A stretch of 64,000 nt of DNA from Niastella soli (GCF_017742245.1 NZ_JAGHKO010000011.1:708518-772517); one strand, 5' to 3'. Shown: positions 35,430 to 43,312, counted from the stretch's first letter. Made by a program: numbers and translations. Notes: generated by a model from the sequence alone, not told the origin.

Positions 35430-36245
35430 TTATTTTGCTATGTTGAGCAGCAATTTTGATACTTCGTGCGGTTGAGAAAGAAAAGGCGAGTGGCTGGTGT
35501 TTACTGTATAAATGGTTGTGATGCCCGCTGCTGCTATCATTCTATCCTGCAGACCTGGAGAAATAACAATATCCTGCAATGTTTTAATATAGACCTTCTT
35601 TACAGTGCCAAAGCCCTCATTAGTTAACGTTACTTTATTGGTAAATGGAATGGCTGGTTCAGCACGATAATTGTCAATTGCCTGTTGTTTAACAGCCGGC
35701 GTGCCATCATTGATAAAGAGATAGGTAAGACTATCGGCCTTTACATCAAGCGTCAATTTGTCTGCGGACTGAACAAGTGAATTTCCCAGTTTAGAGCCCG
35801 GATCAGACATGGAAAGATCAACCAGCGCCTGTCCCGTTGTTGGCAGGAAAGCTCCGATATAAACCAGTTTGCTGATCTTTGCAGGGACCTTTTCTGCCAC
35901 GGCAGTTATAACCATGCCACCCATGCTGTGTCCAACCAGGATAACATTTTCATTTACAGCAGCAATTGCCTGAATAACTTTGTCACGGTAAACATCCAGG
36001 CTCAGGGTGTACGTTGGCGTTTTATCGGTACCATGCCCCGGCAGTTCCACCACAATTACTTTGTTGCCTTCTTTAAGCAGATCATTACGTACGGCATCCC
36101 AAACATAAGGAGCCTGCCATGCGCCATGTACCAGTACATAGGTTTTGGGGTCAGGTTTGTCTTCATTTTTGTGGCATGATGCAAATGTGGAGATGGCAAA
36201 TACTGCTGCCAGCAGCGAGCTAATAGTCTTTTTCATTTTTGACAT
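35430..36245 (-). CDS. Alpha/beta hydrolase lipoprotein
   Basis: A 271-residue protein from the ATG at 36245 (MSKMKKTISSLLAAVFAISTFASCHKNEDK), which carries a lipoprotein signal with lipobox TFASC. An in-frame ATG at 36236 (MKKT) is an alternative start; the frame further upstream does not look coding. The hydrolase reads TYVLVHGAWQAPYVWDAVRNDLL, VVELPGHGTDKTP, the nucleophile elbow VGHSMGG, and the catalytic His in NTSHSPFLSQPHEV. This is the plant methylesterase/EstC-type group. First gene of the minus-strand set with the two DJ-1/PfpI proteins (28-base gap), all exported. Confidence 0.85.
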   Translation of the reverse strand: MSKMKKTISSLLAAVFAISTFASCHKNEDKPDPKTYVLVHGAWQAPYVWDAVRNDLLKEGNKVIVVELPGHGTDKTPTYTLSLDVYRDKVIQAIAAVNENVILVGHSMGGMVITAVAEKVPAKISKLVYIGAFLPTTGQALVDLSMSDPGSKLGNSLVQSADKLTLDVKADSLTYLFINDGTPAVKQQAIDNYRAEPAIPFTNKVTLTNEGFGTVKKVYIKTLQDIVISPGLQDRMIAAAGITTIYTVNTSHSPFLSQPHEVSKLLLNIAK

Positions 36246-36457
36246 TTTTAATATAGTTGTATGCTTTGATTTGACATAACAAAGTTGCGAAGTAAATAAA
36301 AGCTTCACCTGACGCAAATGTGTCAAAATCATGTGTGTGCTAATTTTAGGTGTAATAAGAAACGGGCAGGCTTTTCAATCAACTTTAATAAGGAGCATTA
36401 AAGATCTGTTCGGTTTCTGCAAAGTGGCTTTTAATGTCCTTAATAAATGGGTACTGT

Positions 36458-36868
36458 TTATGATCTTGTTTCCGGGGAGGTAATTATATAGTAAACCGTC
36501 CAGGCGGCGAATATAATTATACCAACTACCAGCCACCAGGGTACGCTTTGTGGAGTTTCACTTCCTTCAATAATGAATTTATTTTGATTGCCCTTGTCAT
36601 AAGCATTGATCATAAGCGGGATGGTGCCGTCTACAATGGCATTTTCCGAAATGCCTTCAATGGCAATTGCAGGGCCGTTCCTGACGGTGAAATTTATCTT
36701 CTGAATACCTTCTCTGCCCGTTGGTGATTTGCTGATAAGTATTAAAGTATGCTCCCCATCGGTTAGCTTTCGTGTATCTAATTCAAATTGAACAGGTGCT
36801 ATTAATTCTGCAACAGGCTGCGTATTTTCATCTATAAATAATATTATCTTACTTTTATCGGCTGTCAT
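36458..36868 (-). CDS. Membrane-anchored Ig-like protein of the cbb3 oxidase operon
   Basis: A 136-residue protein. Residues about 10-95 form a beta-sandwich (KIILFIDENTQPVAELIAPVQFELDTRKLTDGEHTLILISKSPTG spread over 1-52, then NGPAIAIEGISENAIVDGTIPLMINAYDKG), and the C-terminus has one membrane helix (VPWWLVVGIIIFAAWTVYYII). It lacks a signal peptide and heme motifs. It starts 5 bases after the previous gene and ends the oxidase operon. It may be an assembly factor or subunit; the function is unknown. Confidence 0.6.
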   Translation of the reverse strand: MTADKSKIILFIDENTQPVAELIAPVQFELDTRKLTDGEHTLILISKSPTGREGIQKINFTVRNGPAIAIEGISENAIVDGTIPLMINAYDKGNQNKFIIEGSETPQSVPWWLVVGIIIFAAWTVYYIITSPETRS

Positions 36869-36873
36869 CTTAT

Positions 36874-37137
36874 TTAATTGCTTAAGATTGATAGTTTAAT
36901 ATGATCACTATTTCTTTCACCGGGCAGTATTAATATTTTTAAAGAATAAATAAAAGTCAATAGTGCGATTGCTGTAACTATGGAAACAATGACCCAATCC
37001 CAATTGCTTTGCGGTCCGGCTCCGTGTGTTAACCTCCTGGTTATTTTCGGTTGCTGTTTTCCGCAGAGGGGGCAGGCTGAAGCTATTTGTAGCGATAAAA
37101 ACATCAACAGGGCGAGCACCGTCTTTATTTTCATCAA
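36874..37137 (-). CDS. Small membrane protein with CPLCGKQQP motif, cbb3 operon
   Basis: An 87-residue protein with an N-terminal hydrophobic signal (KTVLALLMFLSLQIASA), directly followed by the cysteine pair CPLCGKQQPKITRRLTHGAG, then one membrane helix (WVIVSIVTAIALLTFIYSLKIL). Its start touches the preceding stop with no gap. The CxxC pair near the periplasmic side suggests metal (copper) or redox handling during oxidase assembly, but this is inference. The family is unnamed to me. Confidence 0.65.
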   Translation of the reverse strand: MMKIKTVLALLMFLSLQIASACPLCGKQQPKITRRLTHGAGPQSNWDWVIVSIVTAIALLTFIYSLKILILPGERNSDHIKLSILSN

Positions 37138-38145
37138 TTATTGTTTAGTGGTTGTTTTAATATCATCCATTATTTTTTTCACAGCCTGCGGCATTACCGT
37201 TTGGGCATTATTCCCCCAACTGGTTTTTTCATGGTTAATGATTGCAGTTATTTCTTCAGGCGTTAAATTATTGTTTGTTCCAACAGCAGGCATGGCAGCA
37301 AATTCAGGTCGTGGGTCATACCCCTGCATGATAATGTTTACATATAATTCCAGGTTATTGCCCAGCACAACAGGGCTGCCTTTTAATGAAGGGAAAGCGC
37401 CTTTCAGCCCTTCACCATTGTCCTGGTGGCAACTGGCACAATTTTGTTTGTAGAGCGCCTGCCCATCAGGAAGATTTCCCTGGTTGCCGTTAGCTGCTAG
37501 CGGCGTTTCTTTTTTCTTATACAGAAATTCCTTTGGTTCTTTATCGTCGGGCAATGGTGTTTGCTGTAAGCTTTGCAAATACGCCACCAGATCGATCGCT
37601 TCTTTTGTGGCCACTATTTTCCCATTTATCGCTTGTCTGAATGCAGGCGGAACAATTACCTCCATTTCATTTATCCCTACGTCCTTTTTAATTTCAAAGA
37701 GCCAGGGGTAAGCTGGCATAATTGATTTTTCAACTACCGCTCTAGGTTGATACAGGTGTAATAAGTGCCAGGCAATGCCTGGCTGCCGTTTGCCAATATT
37801 TGTCAAATCAGGGCCGGTCCTTTCTGTGCCCATTAACGTGGCGGTGTTTCTCCAGAGATCTGTGCGGGTATTGGCGGCATAATCGGCGGCAATACCGGGT
37901 CTGCTGCCCCAGACCTTGTCCATATCTACATTCCTTACCTGCTGGGTATGACAGGCTACACAACCATTGGCTATGAAACACTTTTTTCCGAGATATTCGG
38001 CTTCGGTCAATGGTTTGTAACCGGGTAATGGAGCATTGTTTTCCTGATTATGAATGGCAGGCAGAATAGCTACCATGATTGTTAGCCCAACAAACAAAGC
38101 CAATGCTGTTCTGAATAGTTTTTTATGATCATCAAAGAAATGCAT
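37138..38145 (-). CDS. Cytochrome cbb3 oxidase CcoO subunit fused to a C-terminal cytochrome c domain
   Basis: A 335-residue protein with one N-terminal helix (RTALALFVGLTIMVAILPAIHN). The first part (about 50-195) is CcoO/FixO: the heme site NGCVACHTQQVRNVDMDKVWG, then TLMGTERTGPDLTNIGKRQP and IMPAYPWLFE with the distal methionine. The second part (about 225-310) is a class I cytochrome c: YKQNCASCHQDNGEGLKGAFPSLKG and a methionine ligand candidate in EFAAMPAVG. Canonical cbb3 oxidases encode CcoO and the di-heme CcoP separately; here one polypeptide appears to cover CcoO and a reduced CcoP. It starts 9 bases after CcoN. Confidence 0.9.
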   Translation of the reverse strand: MHFFDDHKKLFRTALALFVGLTIMVAILPAIHNQENNAPLPGYKPLTEAEYLGKKCFIANGCVACHTQQVRNVDMDKVWGSRPGIAADYAANTRTDLWRNTATLMGTERTGPDLTNIGKRQPGIAWHLLHLYQPRAVVEKSIMPAYPWLFEIKKDVGINEMEVIVPPAFRQAINGKIVATKEAIDLVAYLQSLQQTPLPDDKEPKEFLYKKKETPLAANGNQGNLPDGQALYKQNCASCHQDNGEGLKGAFPSLKGSPVVLGNNLELYVNIIMQGYDPRPEFAAMPAVGTNNNLTPEEITAIINHEKTSWGNNAQTVMPQAVKKIMDDIKTTTKQ

Positions 38146-38154
38146 CGGTAGTTT

Positions 38155-39903
38155 TTAATTGGTAACGGGTTGATTGCCCAATTCCTGTTTCGCTTTTAAA
38201 ATACCTGTTGGTGTACTCGGGATCACTATCTCCTCTTTCTGTTTTACCATATAGTAAAAATTATAAGCAAATAAAATGTGCGAGAACCACATCAGGGTGC
38301 CGCCAATAGCACGCCACAACCAGTAAGGAGCCATCAATGATACACTATCAATGAATGGTTTTCCGTCCATCCATAGTAACCCCTTTAGTGTAGCTCCATA
38401 CATTAAGGGGAAGGTGTAGAAGATCAGTCCGATCAGGGCCATCCAGAAATGTGCGCCGACAGTAATTTGATTGGGTTCTTTTCCTGTTAACCTGGGAACA
38501 ATGGTATAGATAAACCCCCATAGCATAAAGCATATGATGCCATACATGGTTATATGTGAATGGGCAACTGTAAAGTCGGTAAAGTGCCAGATCAAATTGG
38601 TAAACCGGAAGGCTTCTGCTGTTCCCTGTAATGAACCGGTGAAATAAAATACAATACCAATCAAATAGAACGGAAGTGTGTAACTGCCCGAAATTTTATT
38701 CCACGATCCTGTAAAGGTCATTAAAAAGTTGGTGGTGCCTGCCACCACTGGTATAATCATGCCGGCACTGCCAACAATGGCAATAGTTTGTAACCACCAG
38801 GGAATGGCACTAAAGATAAAATGATGGGTGCCAATTAACGTATAAAATACAATTTGTGCCCAGAATGCTAAAATACCTAAGCTGTAAGAGTAGATCGGTT
38901 TGTTTAATTGTTGTGGCAGGAAATAATACAACAGGCCAAGATTGAAAAGCATAAACCACATCCCAACGCCCTGGTGCATATAATACCCCTGCACAATTGT
39001 TTCACCCAAACCCTTTTGCCAGCCTGGCCAATAGGCAACCGCTGCAATAACCAATAAAAACATCATTGCAGAAATAATATACCAGTTAGAAACATAGATC
39101 TCTTTGGTTGTTCTTTTGGCAATCGTTTTTAAAAAGTTTCTCAGCGAAATGAAAACGCCAATACCCATTAATGCCATTACAGGCCATATATATTCTCTGT
39201 ATTCGCCACCACCATTGTTAATGCCTGCCATTAGGCAGATACTTCCCGCAATGACTGAGGCATTGATCAGGATCAGCGACCAGTAGCCTGTTTTTATGCT
39301 TGTAACAGGCACATTGCTGACCCGTGGCACCACATAATATGCCAATCCCAACATGGCTAAAGATGCCCAACCCCAGAAAACTGCATTGGTATGTACAGGT
39401 CTTAGTCTGCCGAAGCTCAACCAACTGTAATGGTCAAGGTCAGGCGTTACAAATTTTATCCCTACCATTTCTCCGGCTGTTGTACCCAATAAAAGCCAAC
39501 CTGTAGCACACCCTAAATACCATAAAATAAGTTTAGTTAATGCAGGCTCGATATATGGCCTGGGCTGACCTTTTTTCTTTTGTTCAATAAAGCGAAGCGG
39601 CGTTGCCTCCCTGATATTATCCAGTAATCCCTTTTTGTCGAACGGTATAGATTCGCCAGCCAGTTCATTGTTAGATAAGGAAAATTCAAATGCTCTTTTT
39701 TGTTGTTCTAATATTTCGAGCTCATCGCTGCTGATCCCTTTCAGATATTCATTGAATTTTTCTAACTCCTTTCGCTTTGAATACTGACTTATTGCAGCAT
39801 AGGCTTTTATAATAACGATTATGACTGCAAATAAAAGCGGTATTAAAATCAGAATGAGGGTTATGATAATGCCCGATTCGCTGAACAGGTTTTTTGTTTC
39901 CAT
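38155..39903 (-). CDS. ccoN: Cytochrome cbb3 oxidase catalytic subunit CcoN-like
   Basis: A 582-residue membrane protein. An extra N-terminal helix and a ~80-residue soluble segment precede the heme-copper core. Core landmarks: LRPVHTNAVFWGWASL (low-spin heme ligand), VQGYYMHQGVGMWFM (CuB histidine region), YTLIGTHHFIFSAIPWW with the His pair, GSWNKISGSYTLPFY, and IWHFTDFTVAHSHITMYGI with the high-spin and low-spin heme histidines. This matches CcoN, the oxygen-reducing, proton-pumping subunit with high oxygen affinity. The operon has no visible CcoQ, CcoS, CcoG or CcoI inside this window. It lies 33 bases after the CMD-like gene. Confidence 0.93.
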   Translation of the reverse strand: METKNLFSESGIIITLILILIPLLFAVIIVIIKAYAAISQYSKRKELEKFNEYLKGISSDELEILEQQKRAFEFSLSNNELAGESIPFDKKGLLDNIREATPLRFIEQKKKGQPRPYIEPALTKLILWYLGCATGWLLLGTTAGEMVGIKFVTPDLDHYSWLSFGRLRPVHTNAVFWGWASLAMLGLAYYVVPRVSNVPVTSIKTGYWSLILINASVIAGSICLMAGINNGGGEYREYIWPVMALMGIGVFISLRNFLKTIAKRTTKEIYVSNWYIISAMMFLLVIAAVAYWPGWQKGLGETIVQGYYMHQGVGMWFMLFNLGLLYYFLPQQLNKPIYSYSLGILAFWAQIVFYTLIGTHHFIFSAIPWWLQTIAIVGSAGMIIPVVAGTTNFLMTFTGSWNKISGSYTLPFYLIGIVFYFTGSLQGTAEAFRFTNLIWHFTDFTVAHSHITMYGIICFMLWGFIYTIVPRLTGKEPNQITVGAHFWMALIGLIFYTFPLMYGATLKGLLWMDGKPFIDSVSLMAPYWLWRAIGGTLMWFSHILFAYNFYYMVKQKEEIVIPSTPTGILKAKQELGNQPVTN

Positions 39904-39936
39904 CGCTTAGGTGATTGGGTGGTCAATGGGAGGCTT

Positions 39937-40509
39937 TTATATTCCATTGTTTTCTGGAGCCGGCATATCAAACCCATTTAATACCATTGAGATGAGACAG
40001 TAGCCGCTTATGAGAAATATAAGCTCTCCGGCCCCATTTTGACCAAGCAGCTTAACGGCCAGATTATAGGTAGAGGCAGGAACAATGTGGCCCTTAACAA
40101 GCGCCGAAGCCACGTCATGTGCGATCGCCTCCTGTTCGTTTAAACCTTCCGGACGGCCACCGGCTGCCAAGGTTGCGATAATAGGGGAGGAAAGACCAAA
40201 TGCGGCTGCCATGATCTCATGAGCATACAGCTCGAAGCGGGAACCAAAGGCGCCGCCTACGGTAAGGATGGCCACTTCACGTACAGTTTTGGGAAGGGTG
40301 GCATTATTGTCCAATGACCTAAGAAATGCCAGTGCGGGCACGCCAAATTGTGGGAAGTGTAACATGGGTGGAAAAGGGCCCAGCAGCGCTCCCTGGGCAT
40401 CCATCATCACTACCGGCCCCTGACTTTTGGTTATAAGGTTAGCGATCTCATTATGAACGTATCGAAGATTCGGACTAAGTGTATCTGGTGGCAATGGTTG
40501 TAAACGCAT
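39937..40509 (-). CDS. Carboxymuconolactone-decarboxylase-like protein
   Basis: A 190-residue helical protein. The family core is visible: LDNNATLPKTVREVAILTVGGAFGSRFELYAHEIMAAAFGL (spread over 70-115), followed by EGLNEQEAIAHDVASALVKG. The HxxxA position is kept but no CxxC pair is present, so the AhpD peroxidase chemistry is unlikely. Similar proteins often accompany cupins, as here (17 bases between them). The role beside a cytochrome oxidase is unclear. Confidence 0.75.
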   Translation of the reverse strand: MRLQPLPPDTLSPNLRYVHNEIANLITKSQGPVVMMDAQGALLGPFPPMLHFPQFGVPALAFLRSLDNNATLPKTVREVAILTVGGAFGSRFELYAHEIMAAAFGLSSPIIATLAAGGRPEGLNEQEAIAHDVASALVKGHIVPASTYNLAVKLLGQNGAGELIFLISGYCLISMVLNGFDMPAPENNGI

Positions 40510-40526
40510 TGTTCAGGTTTTAAGTT

Positions 40527-41096
40527 TTACAAAAGATCACTGGTAAATTGACCGTCAATAAGAATAAAGGCCATGCGGCAGCTTTTGCCCGACCGGTTTG
40601 CCCAGGCATGATTGGTACCTCGTTGGATGATAATATCTCCGGCTTTAATAGTTACTTCGCCCTGATCAACCACCAGCGTCATCTCGCCCTCAAGCACAAT
40701 CCCATAATCGATGGTTGCGGTCCGGTGCATTAAAGGATGCGGTGCGTTCTGACCTGCTTTTGAAGCATCTTCACCGCCCATTGATTTGAAATGCTTACCT
40801 GCTTCATCTTTGGTAAGATTTCGGATCTCATCTCCCTCGGGCGGAAAATCAATAACTCTTATGCGCGTGCCGCTTTTTGGCGGAGCCAATACCAGACTTG
40901 TTTCCTCGGGATCTCCAGATACGCTATTGATCAGCGCTGGCGACTGCGCAGTATTCCATACTTCATGAAACTTCGCTCCGTTAGGCCCTCCGATCATATA
41001 AGTGTGCTCAGGCGATGCATCTGAAAGTATAATTGCTTTCCCTTCTGTATTATGACCTGTTACGATACGTCTAACTGTTTTTTGTTGCTGTTCCAT
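40527..41096 (-). CDS. Cupin-domain protein
   Basis: A 189-residue protein from the ATG at 41096 (MEQQQKTVRRIVTGHNTEGK); an upstream in-frame ATG at 41135 would overlap the previous gene, so I prefer the shorter form. The C-terminal cupin barrel reads PHPLMHRTATIDYGIVLEGEMTLVV and then VTIKAGDIIIQRGTNHAWANRSGKSCRMAFILIDG, with metal ligands H, E and the later H. The type with two separate cupin motifs is common in isomerase and dioxygenase-like proteins. It lies 10 bases after the 2TM gene and 17 bases before the CMD-like gene. Substrate unknown. Confidence 0.85.
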   Translation of the reverse strand: MEQQQKTVRRIVTGHNTEGKAIILSDASPEHTYMIGGPNGAKFHEVWNTAQSPALINSVSGDPEETSLVLAPPKSGTRIRVIDFPPEGDEIRNLTKDEAGKHFKSMGGEDASKAGQNAPHPLMHRTATIDYGIVLEGEMTLVVDQGEVTIKAGDIIIQRGTNHAWANRSGKSCRMAFILIDGQFTSDLL

Positions 41097-41106
41097 GGTA
41101 TTGATG

Positions 41107-41331
41107 TTAGTTTTTCTTTGAATTTTTGAAAACAAAAACGCCGAGGTAGTGAAACAGTACCCCTATTGCCCATGCCGGTGTAGACCATAAAGGCCATGGA
41201 TAGGTCCTGTCCGTTAAATACCATACGAGCCAGATAGCCGGTGTGGTAAGGAAGAAAACGAGCAGGTGAATTCTGAAACCTTTTTGGGGATTGACAGGTG
41301 CTGATGTTTCCCAATTTGTTTGTTGTGACAT
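41107..41331 (-). CDS. 2TM-domain small membrane protein
   Basis: A 74-residue protein: a short polar N-terminus, two membrane helices (GFRIHLLVFFLTTPAIWLVWYLT and TPAWAIGVLFHYLGVFVF) and a basic end. This is the pattern of the 2TM domain seen on many Bacteroidetes LytS kinases and small proteins. It leads the seven-gene oxidase unit. The promoter region before it carries two GTGAT-N4-ATCAC palindromes. Confidence 0.75.
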   Translation of the reverse strand: MSQQTNWETSAPVNPQKGFRIHLLVFFLTTPAIWLVWYLTDRTYPWPLWSTPAWAIGVLFHYLGVFVFKNSKKN

Positions 41332-41420
41332 AAGATTTAAATTGATGAGGTGATTGTTTATTCTGTGATAAAATTACTCTTGTGTATTATAACAGGGAGG
41401 AGCCCCAGTCACTTTTAGCG

Positions 41421-41458
41421 AGTGATCATAATCACTATTAATGAGTGATTGTGATCAC
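41421..41458. promoter_or_regulatory. Two Crp/Fnr-type operators upstream of the cbb3 unit
   Basis: GTGAT-CATA-ATCAC (41422-41435) and GTGAT-TGTG-ATCAC (41445-41458) are perfect palindromes, 23 bp apart centre to centre. FNR-type sites are TTGAT-N4-ATCAA; these have G/C at the outer position. They lie 91-128 bases before the 2TM start codon and 90 bases after the Crp/Fnr gene's stop. Confidence 0.75.
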
Positions 41459-41487
41459 CCAGCGATTTTAAACAGGTTACTGTAATA

Positions 41488-41526
41488 AACAAACGAGGGT
41501 GTACCATTTCTGATACACCCTCGTTT
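41488..41526 (-). terminator. Intrinsic terminator of the Crp/Fnr-family gene
   Basis: A perfect 13-bp stem (41491-41503 with 41514-41526) located 22 bases beyond the stop on the minus strand, with a T-rich tail. Confidence 0.85.
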
Positions 41527-41548
41527 ATCCGGGGACTTACCTGTCTTT

Positions 41549-42118
41549 TTATTTACTGTTAGTATATAACCGGCTTAAAGTTTCCCGGCGCAGGCCAAGG
41601 AATTCAGCTATCATTTTTTTTGGTATTTGTTGTATCAGGACAGGATATAACTTCGCAAATTCTTCATATCGCTTTTGCGGGGCATTGAACAATAATATTT
41701 TGATCCTTTGCTGTAAGGCAACAAACCCCCTGGTCATTTTTACCCTGAAAAAATGCTCCATTTTGTGCATTTCTGAAGCCAGCTTTTCTCTGCCGTAAAG
41801 GGTTAAACATAATACTTCACCCGGCACCAGGCATTCAAGGTACATAGCAGCCGGGGTTTGGTTGAAATAGGAGCTATAGTCAGACATCCACCAGTTTTCC
41901 TGCGCGAACATGCAAACGTATTCCTTTCCCTGATCGTCGGTATAAAAAACCTTGTAGATGCCCGATAGTACCAGGTACTCGTATTTTACATCGTCGCCTT
42001 CCTGGATCAGGTATTGCCCCTTTCGTACTTTTTTTAATGTAAAGAAGGATCTTATGAATTCAAATTCTTCATCGGTGATGGGCGTGATCTGTTCTATATG
42101 CAACCTTAGTCTGTCCAT
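41549..42118 (-). CDS. Crp/Fnr-family transcriptional regulator
   Basis: A 189-residue protein. A cyclic-nucleotide-binding-like beta-barrel (about 15-115) reads LKKVRKGQYLIQEGDDVKYEYLVLSGIYKVFYTDDQGKEYVC, and the C-terminal helix-turn-helix is IPKKMIAEFLGLRRETLSRLYT. There is no N-terminal cysteine cluster of the oxygen-sensing FNR kind. Many Bacteroidetes regulators of this short type exist. The two palindromes downstream of its own gene, just before the cbb3 operon, suggest it controls the oxidase unit in response to redox or oxygen state, by a mechanism that cannot be read from the sequence. Confidence 0.85.
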   Translation of the reverse strand: MDRLRLHIEQITPITDEEFEFIRSFFTLKKVRKGQYLIQEGDDVKYEYLVLSGIYKVFYTDDQGKEYVCMFAQENWWMSDYSSYFNQTPAAMYLECLVPGEVLCLTLYGREKLASEMHKMEHFFRVKMTRGFVALQQRIKILLFNAPQKRYEEFAKLYPVLIQQIPKKMIAEFLGLRRETLSRLYTNSK

Positions 42119-42215
42119 ATGATCAATAGTCTGTTAACTTACTTTTAAGCGTTATTTTATAGAATTAATGACAGTTTATTGGGATTTCCGGGTTTTAGGA
42201 TCTTAAAAGTTACAT

Positions 42216-43106
42216 TCAAACTCTTTCATTTATCCAGCGTATAATGTCCCTGAACACGATCCCGTGATATTTATCGTTTATCAGATCGTGATAATGCCCT
42301 TCATATAAATTAAGTTGCTTGTCAACCGAGGAAGCATGTTCCATAAAATATTCGCTTCCGCCAGGTTTAGTGACGCTGTCTGCCGTGCCGTGAAGGACCA
42401 GAATGGGTAGTTTTATTTTTTGCATTTCCTCTTTCAAATATTCAGTCGCCAATAATAACTGTTGCATGGTTTTGGCAGGTTGTTTTTCTTTTGCCAGCAA
42501 CGGATCGTTGTTCATGGTAACTACGATCGCCTTATCACGCGAAAAATCCTCGTTATTTAACTTAACAAGCCGGGTATGCGGAATGATATGGCTCAGGAGT
42601 TTTATGACAGCAAGGACAACGCCTGGTGCTGACACCTGAAATGCAAAACTTTCCGAGATCAATCCCCTTAATTTATCCTGGTATTGTAAGGCATAAATTG
42701 ACGCGAATACCCCACCTGCACTATGTCCCAATAAGAAAACAGGCAGCGTTGGGTGCGCCGCATTGATAATATTTAAAAGCAGATCAATATCTGCAAGGGT
42801 ATCATTATAATCCTCCATGTAGTACCGCTCGCCATCCGATTGTCCACGACCACAAAGATCAAGTGCGTATACTTCAAAATTGTTTTCGTTGAGTTGCGTT
42901 GCAAAGCTTTGATAGTACCCGCTGTGCGCATTTAAACCGTGAATAATAAGGATGATCCCTCTTGATATGCTGCCCGCGCTCCAGTTCCTGTAAAAAATAT
43001 TTTGTCCTTTGGCATTACGGAAGGTTGATACCGTTTGTTTTGATTGCACGATAAGTTGATTTAAACGTATAGCATTTTGGCGGGTTATAACAATGGACCA
43101 GTGCAT
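42216..43106 (-). CDS. Alpha/beta hydrolase (monoglyceride lipase / lysophospholipase-like)
   Basis: A 296-residue protein with IILIIHGLNAHSGYYQSFATQL (oxyanion HG), VYALDLCGRGQSDGERYYMED, the nucleophile elbow LLGHSAGG, ILVLHGTADSVTKPGGSEYF with the catalytic Asp, and YEGHYHDLIND with the catalytic His. This order is that of the monoglyceride lipase (Hydrolase_4) group. No signal peptide. It is the last gene after the histidine kinase and sigma-54 regulator, but separated by 206 bases that hold a sigma-54-type promoter and a dyad. It is therefore the likely target gene of the regulator. Confidence 0.85.
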   Translation of the reverse strand: MHWSIVITRQNAIRLNQLIVQSKQTVSTFRNAKGQNIFYRNWSAGSISRGIILIIHGLNAHSGYYQSFATQLNENNFEVYALDLCGRGQSDGERYYMEDYNDTLADIDLLLNIINAAHPTLPVFLLGHSAGGVFASIYALQYQDKLRGLISESFAFQVSAPGVVLAVIKLLSHIIPHTRLVKLNNEDFSRDKAIVVTMNNDPLLAKEKQPAKTMQQLLLATEYLKEEMQKIKLPILVLHGTADSVTKPGGSEYFMEHASSVDKQLNLYEGHYHDLINDKYHGIVFRDIIRWINERV

Positions 43107-43134
43107 TGTCTTGTGCTTTGCTACAATGAAGTCA

Positions 43135-43150
43135 GGCTATTTCTATGCCA
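43135..43150 (-). promoter_or_regulatory. Candidate sigma-54 (-24/-12) promoter of the hydrolase gene
   Basis: On the minus strand the element TGGCATAGAAATAGCC gives GG-N10-GC and the full TGGCAYR half. It implies a transcription start near 43124, 18 bases before the ATG at 43106. Confidence 0.65.
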
Positions 43151-43247
43151 TTTAAGATAAAAGGTAAATAACAGGATAAGTTAGTGTCACAGTTAGGTGA
43201 AAACGAAAACATTAGCAGTTATCGCAAGGAAATTGAGTGCCTGCACG

Positions 43248-43301
43248 CAACTCCAAAGTTTTTGGAGTTGCCAATCAGAAAGTCTAAAAATATTGGAGTT
43301 G
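43248..43301. promoter_or_regulatory. Enhancer-like dyad for the sigma-54 regulator
   Basis: CAACTCCAAA (43248-43257) and TTTGGAGTTG (43261-43270) form a perfect 10-bp inverted repeat with a 3-base spacer, and an extra half-site TTGGAGTTG lies at 43293-43301. It is about 135 bases upstream of the predicted sigma-54 transcription start, a usual enhancer distance. No T-run follows, so terminator function is less likely. Confidence 0.6.
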
Positions 43302-43312
43302 GGTCTTATTGC

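Noticed and set aside
36389-36446. Terminator after the cbb3 operon
   Set aside because: TTAATAAGGA and TCCTTAATAA arms are complementary but far apart with mismatches inside, so the end of the operon stays unassigned.
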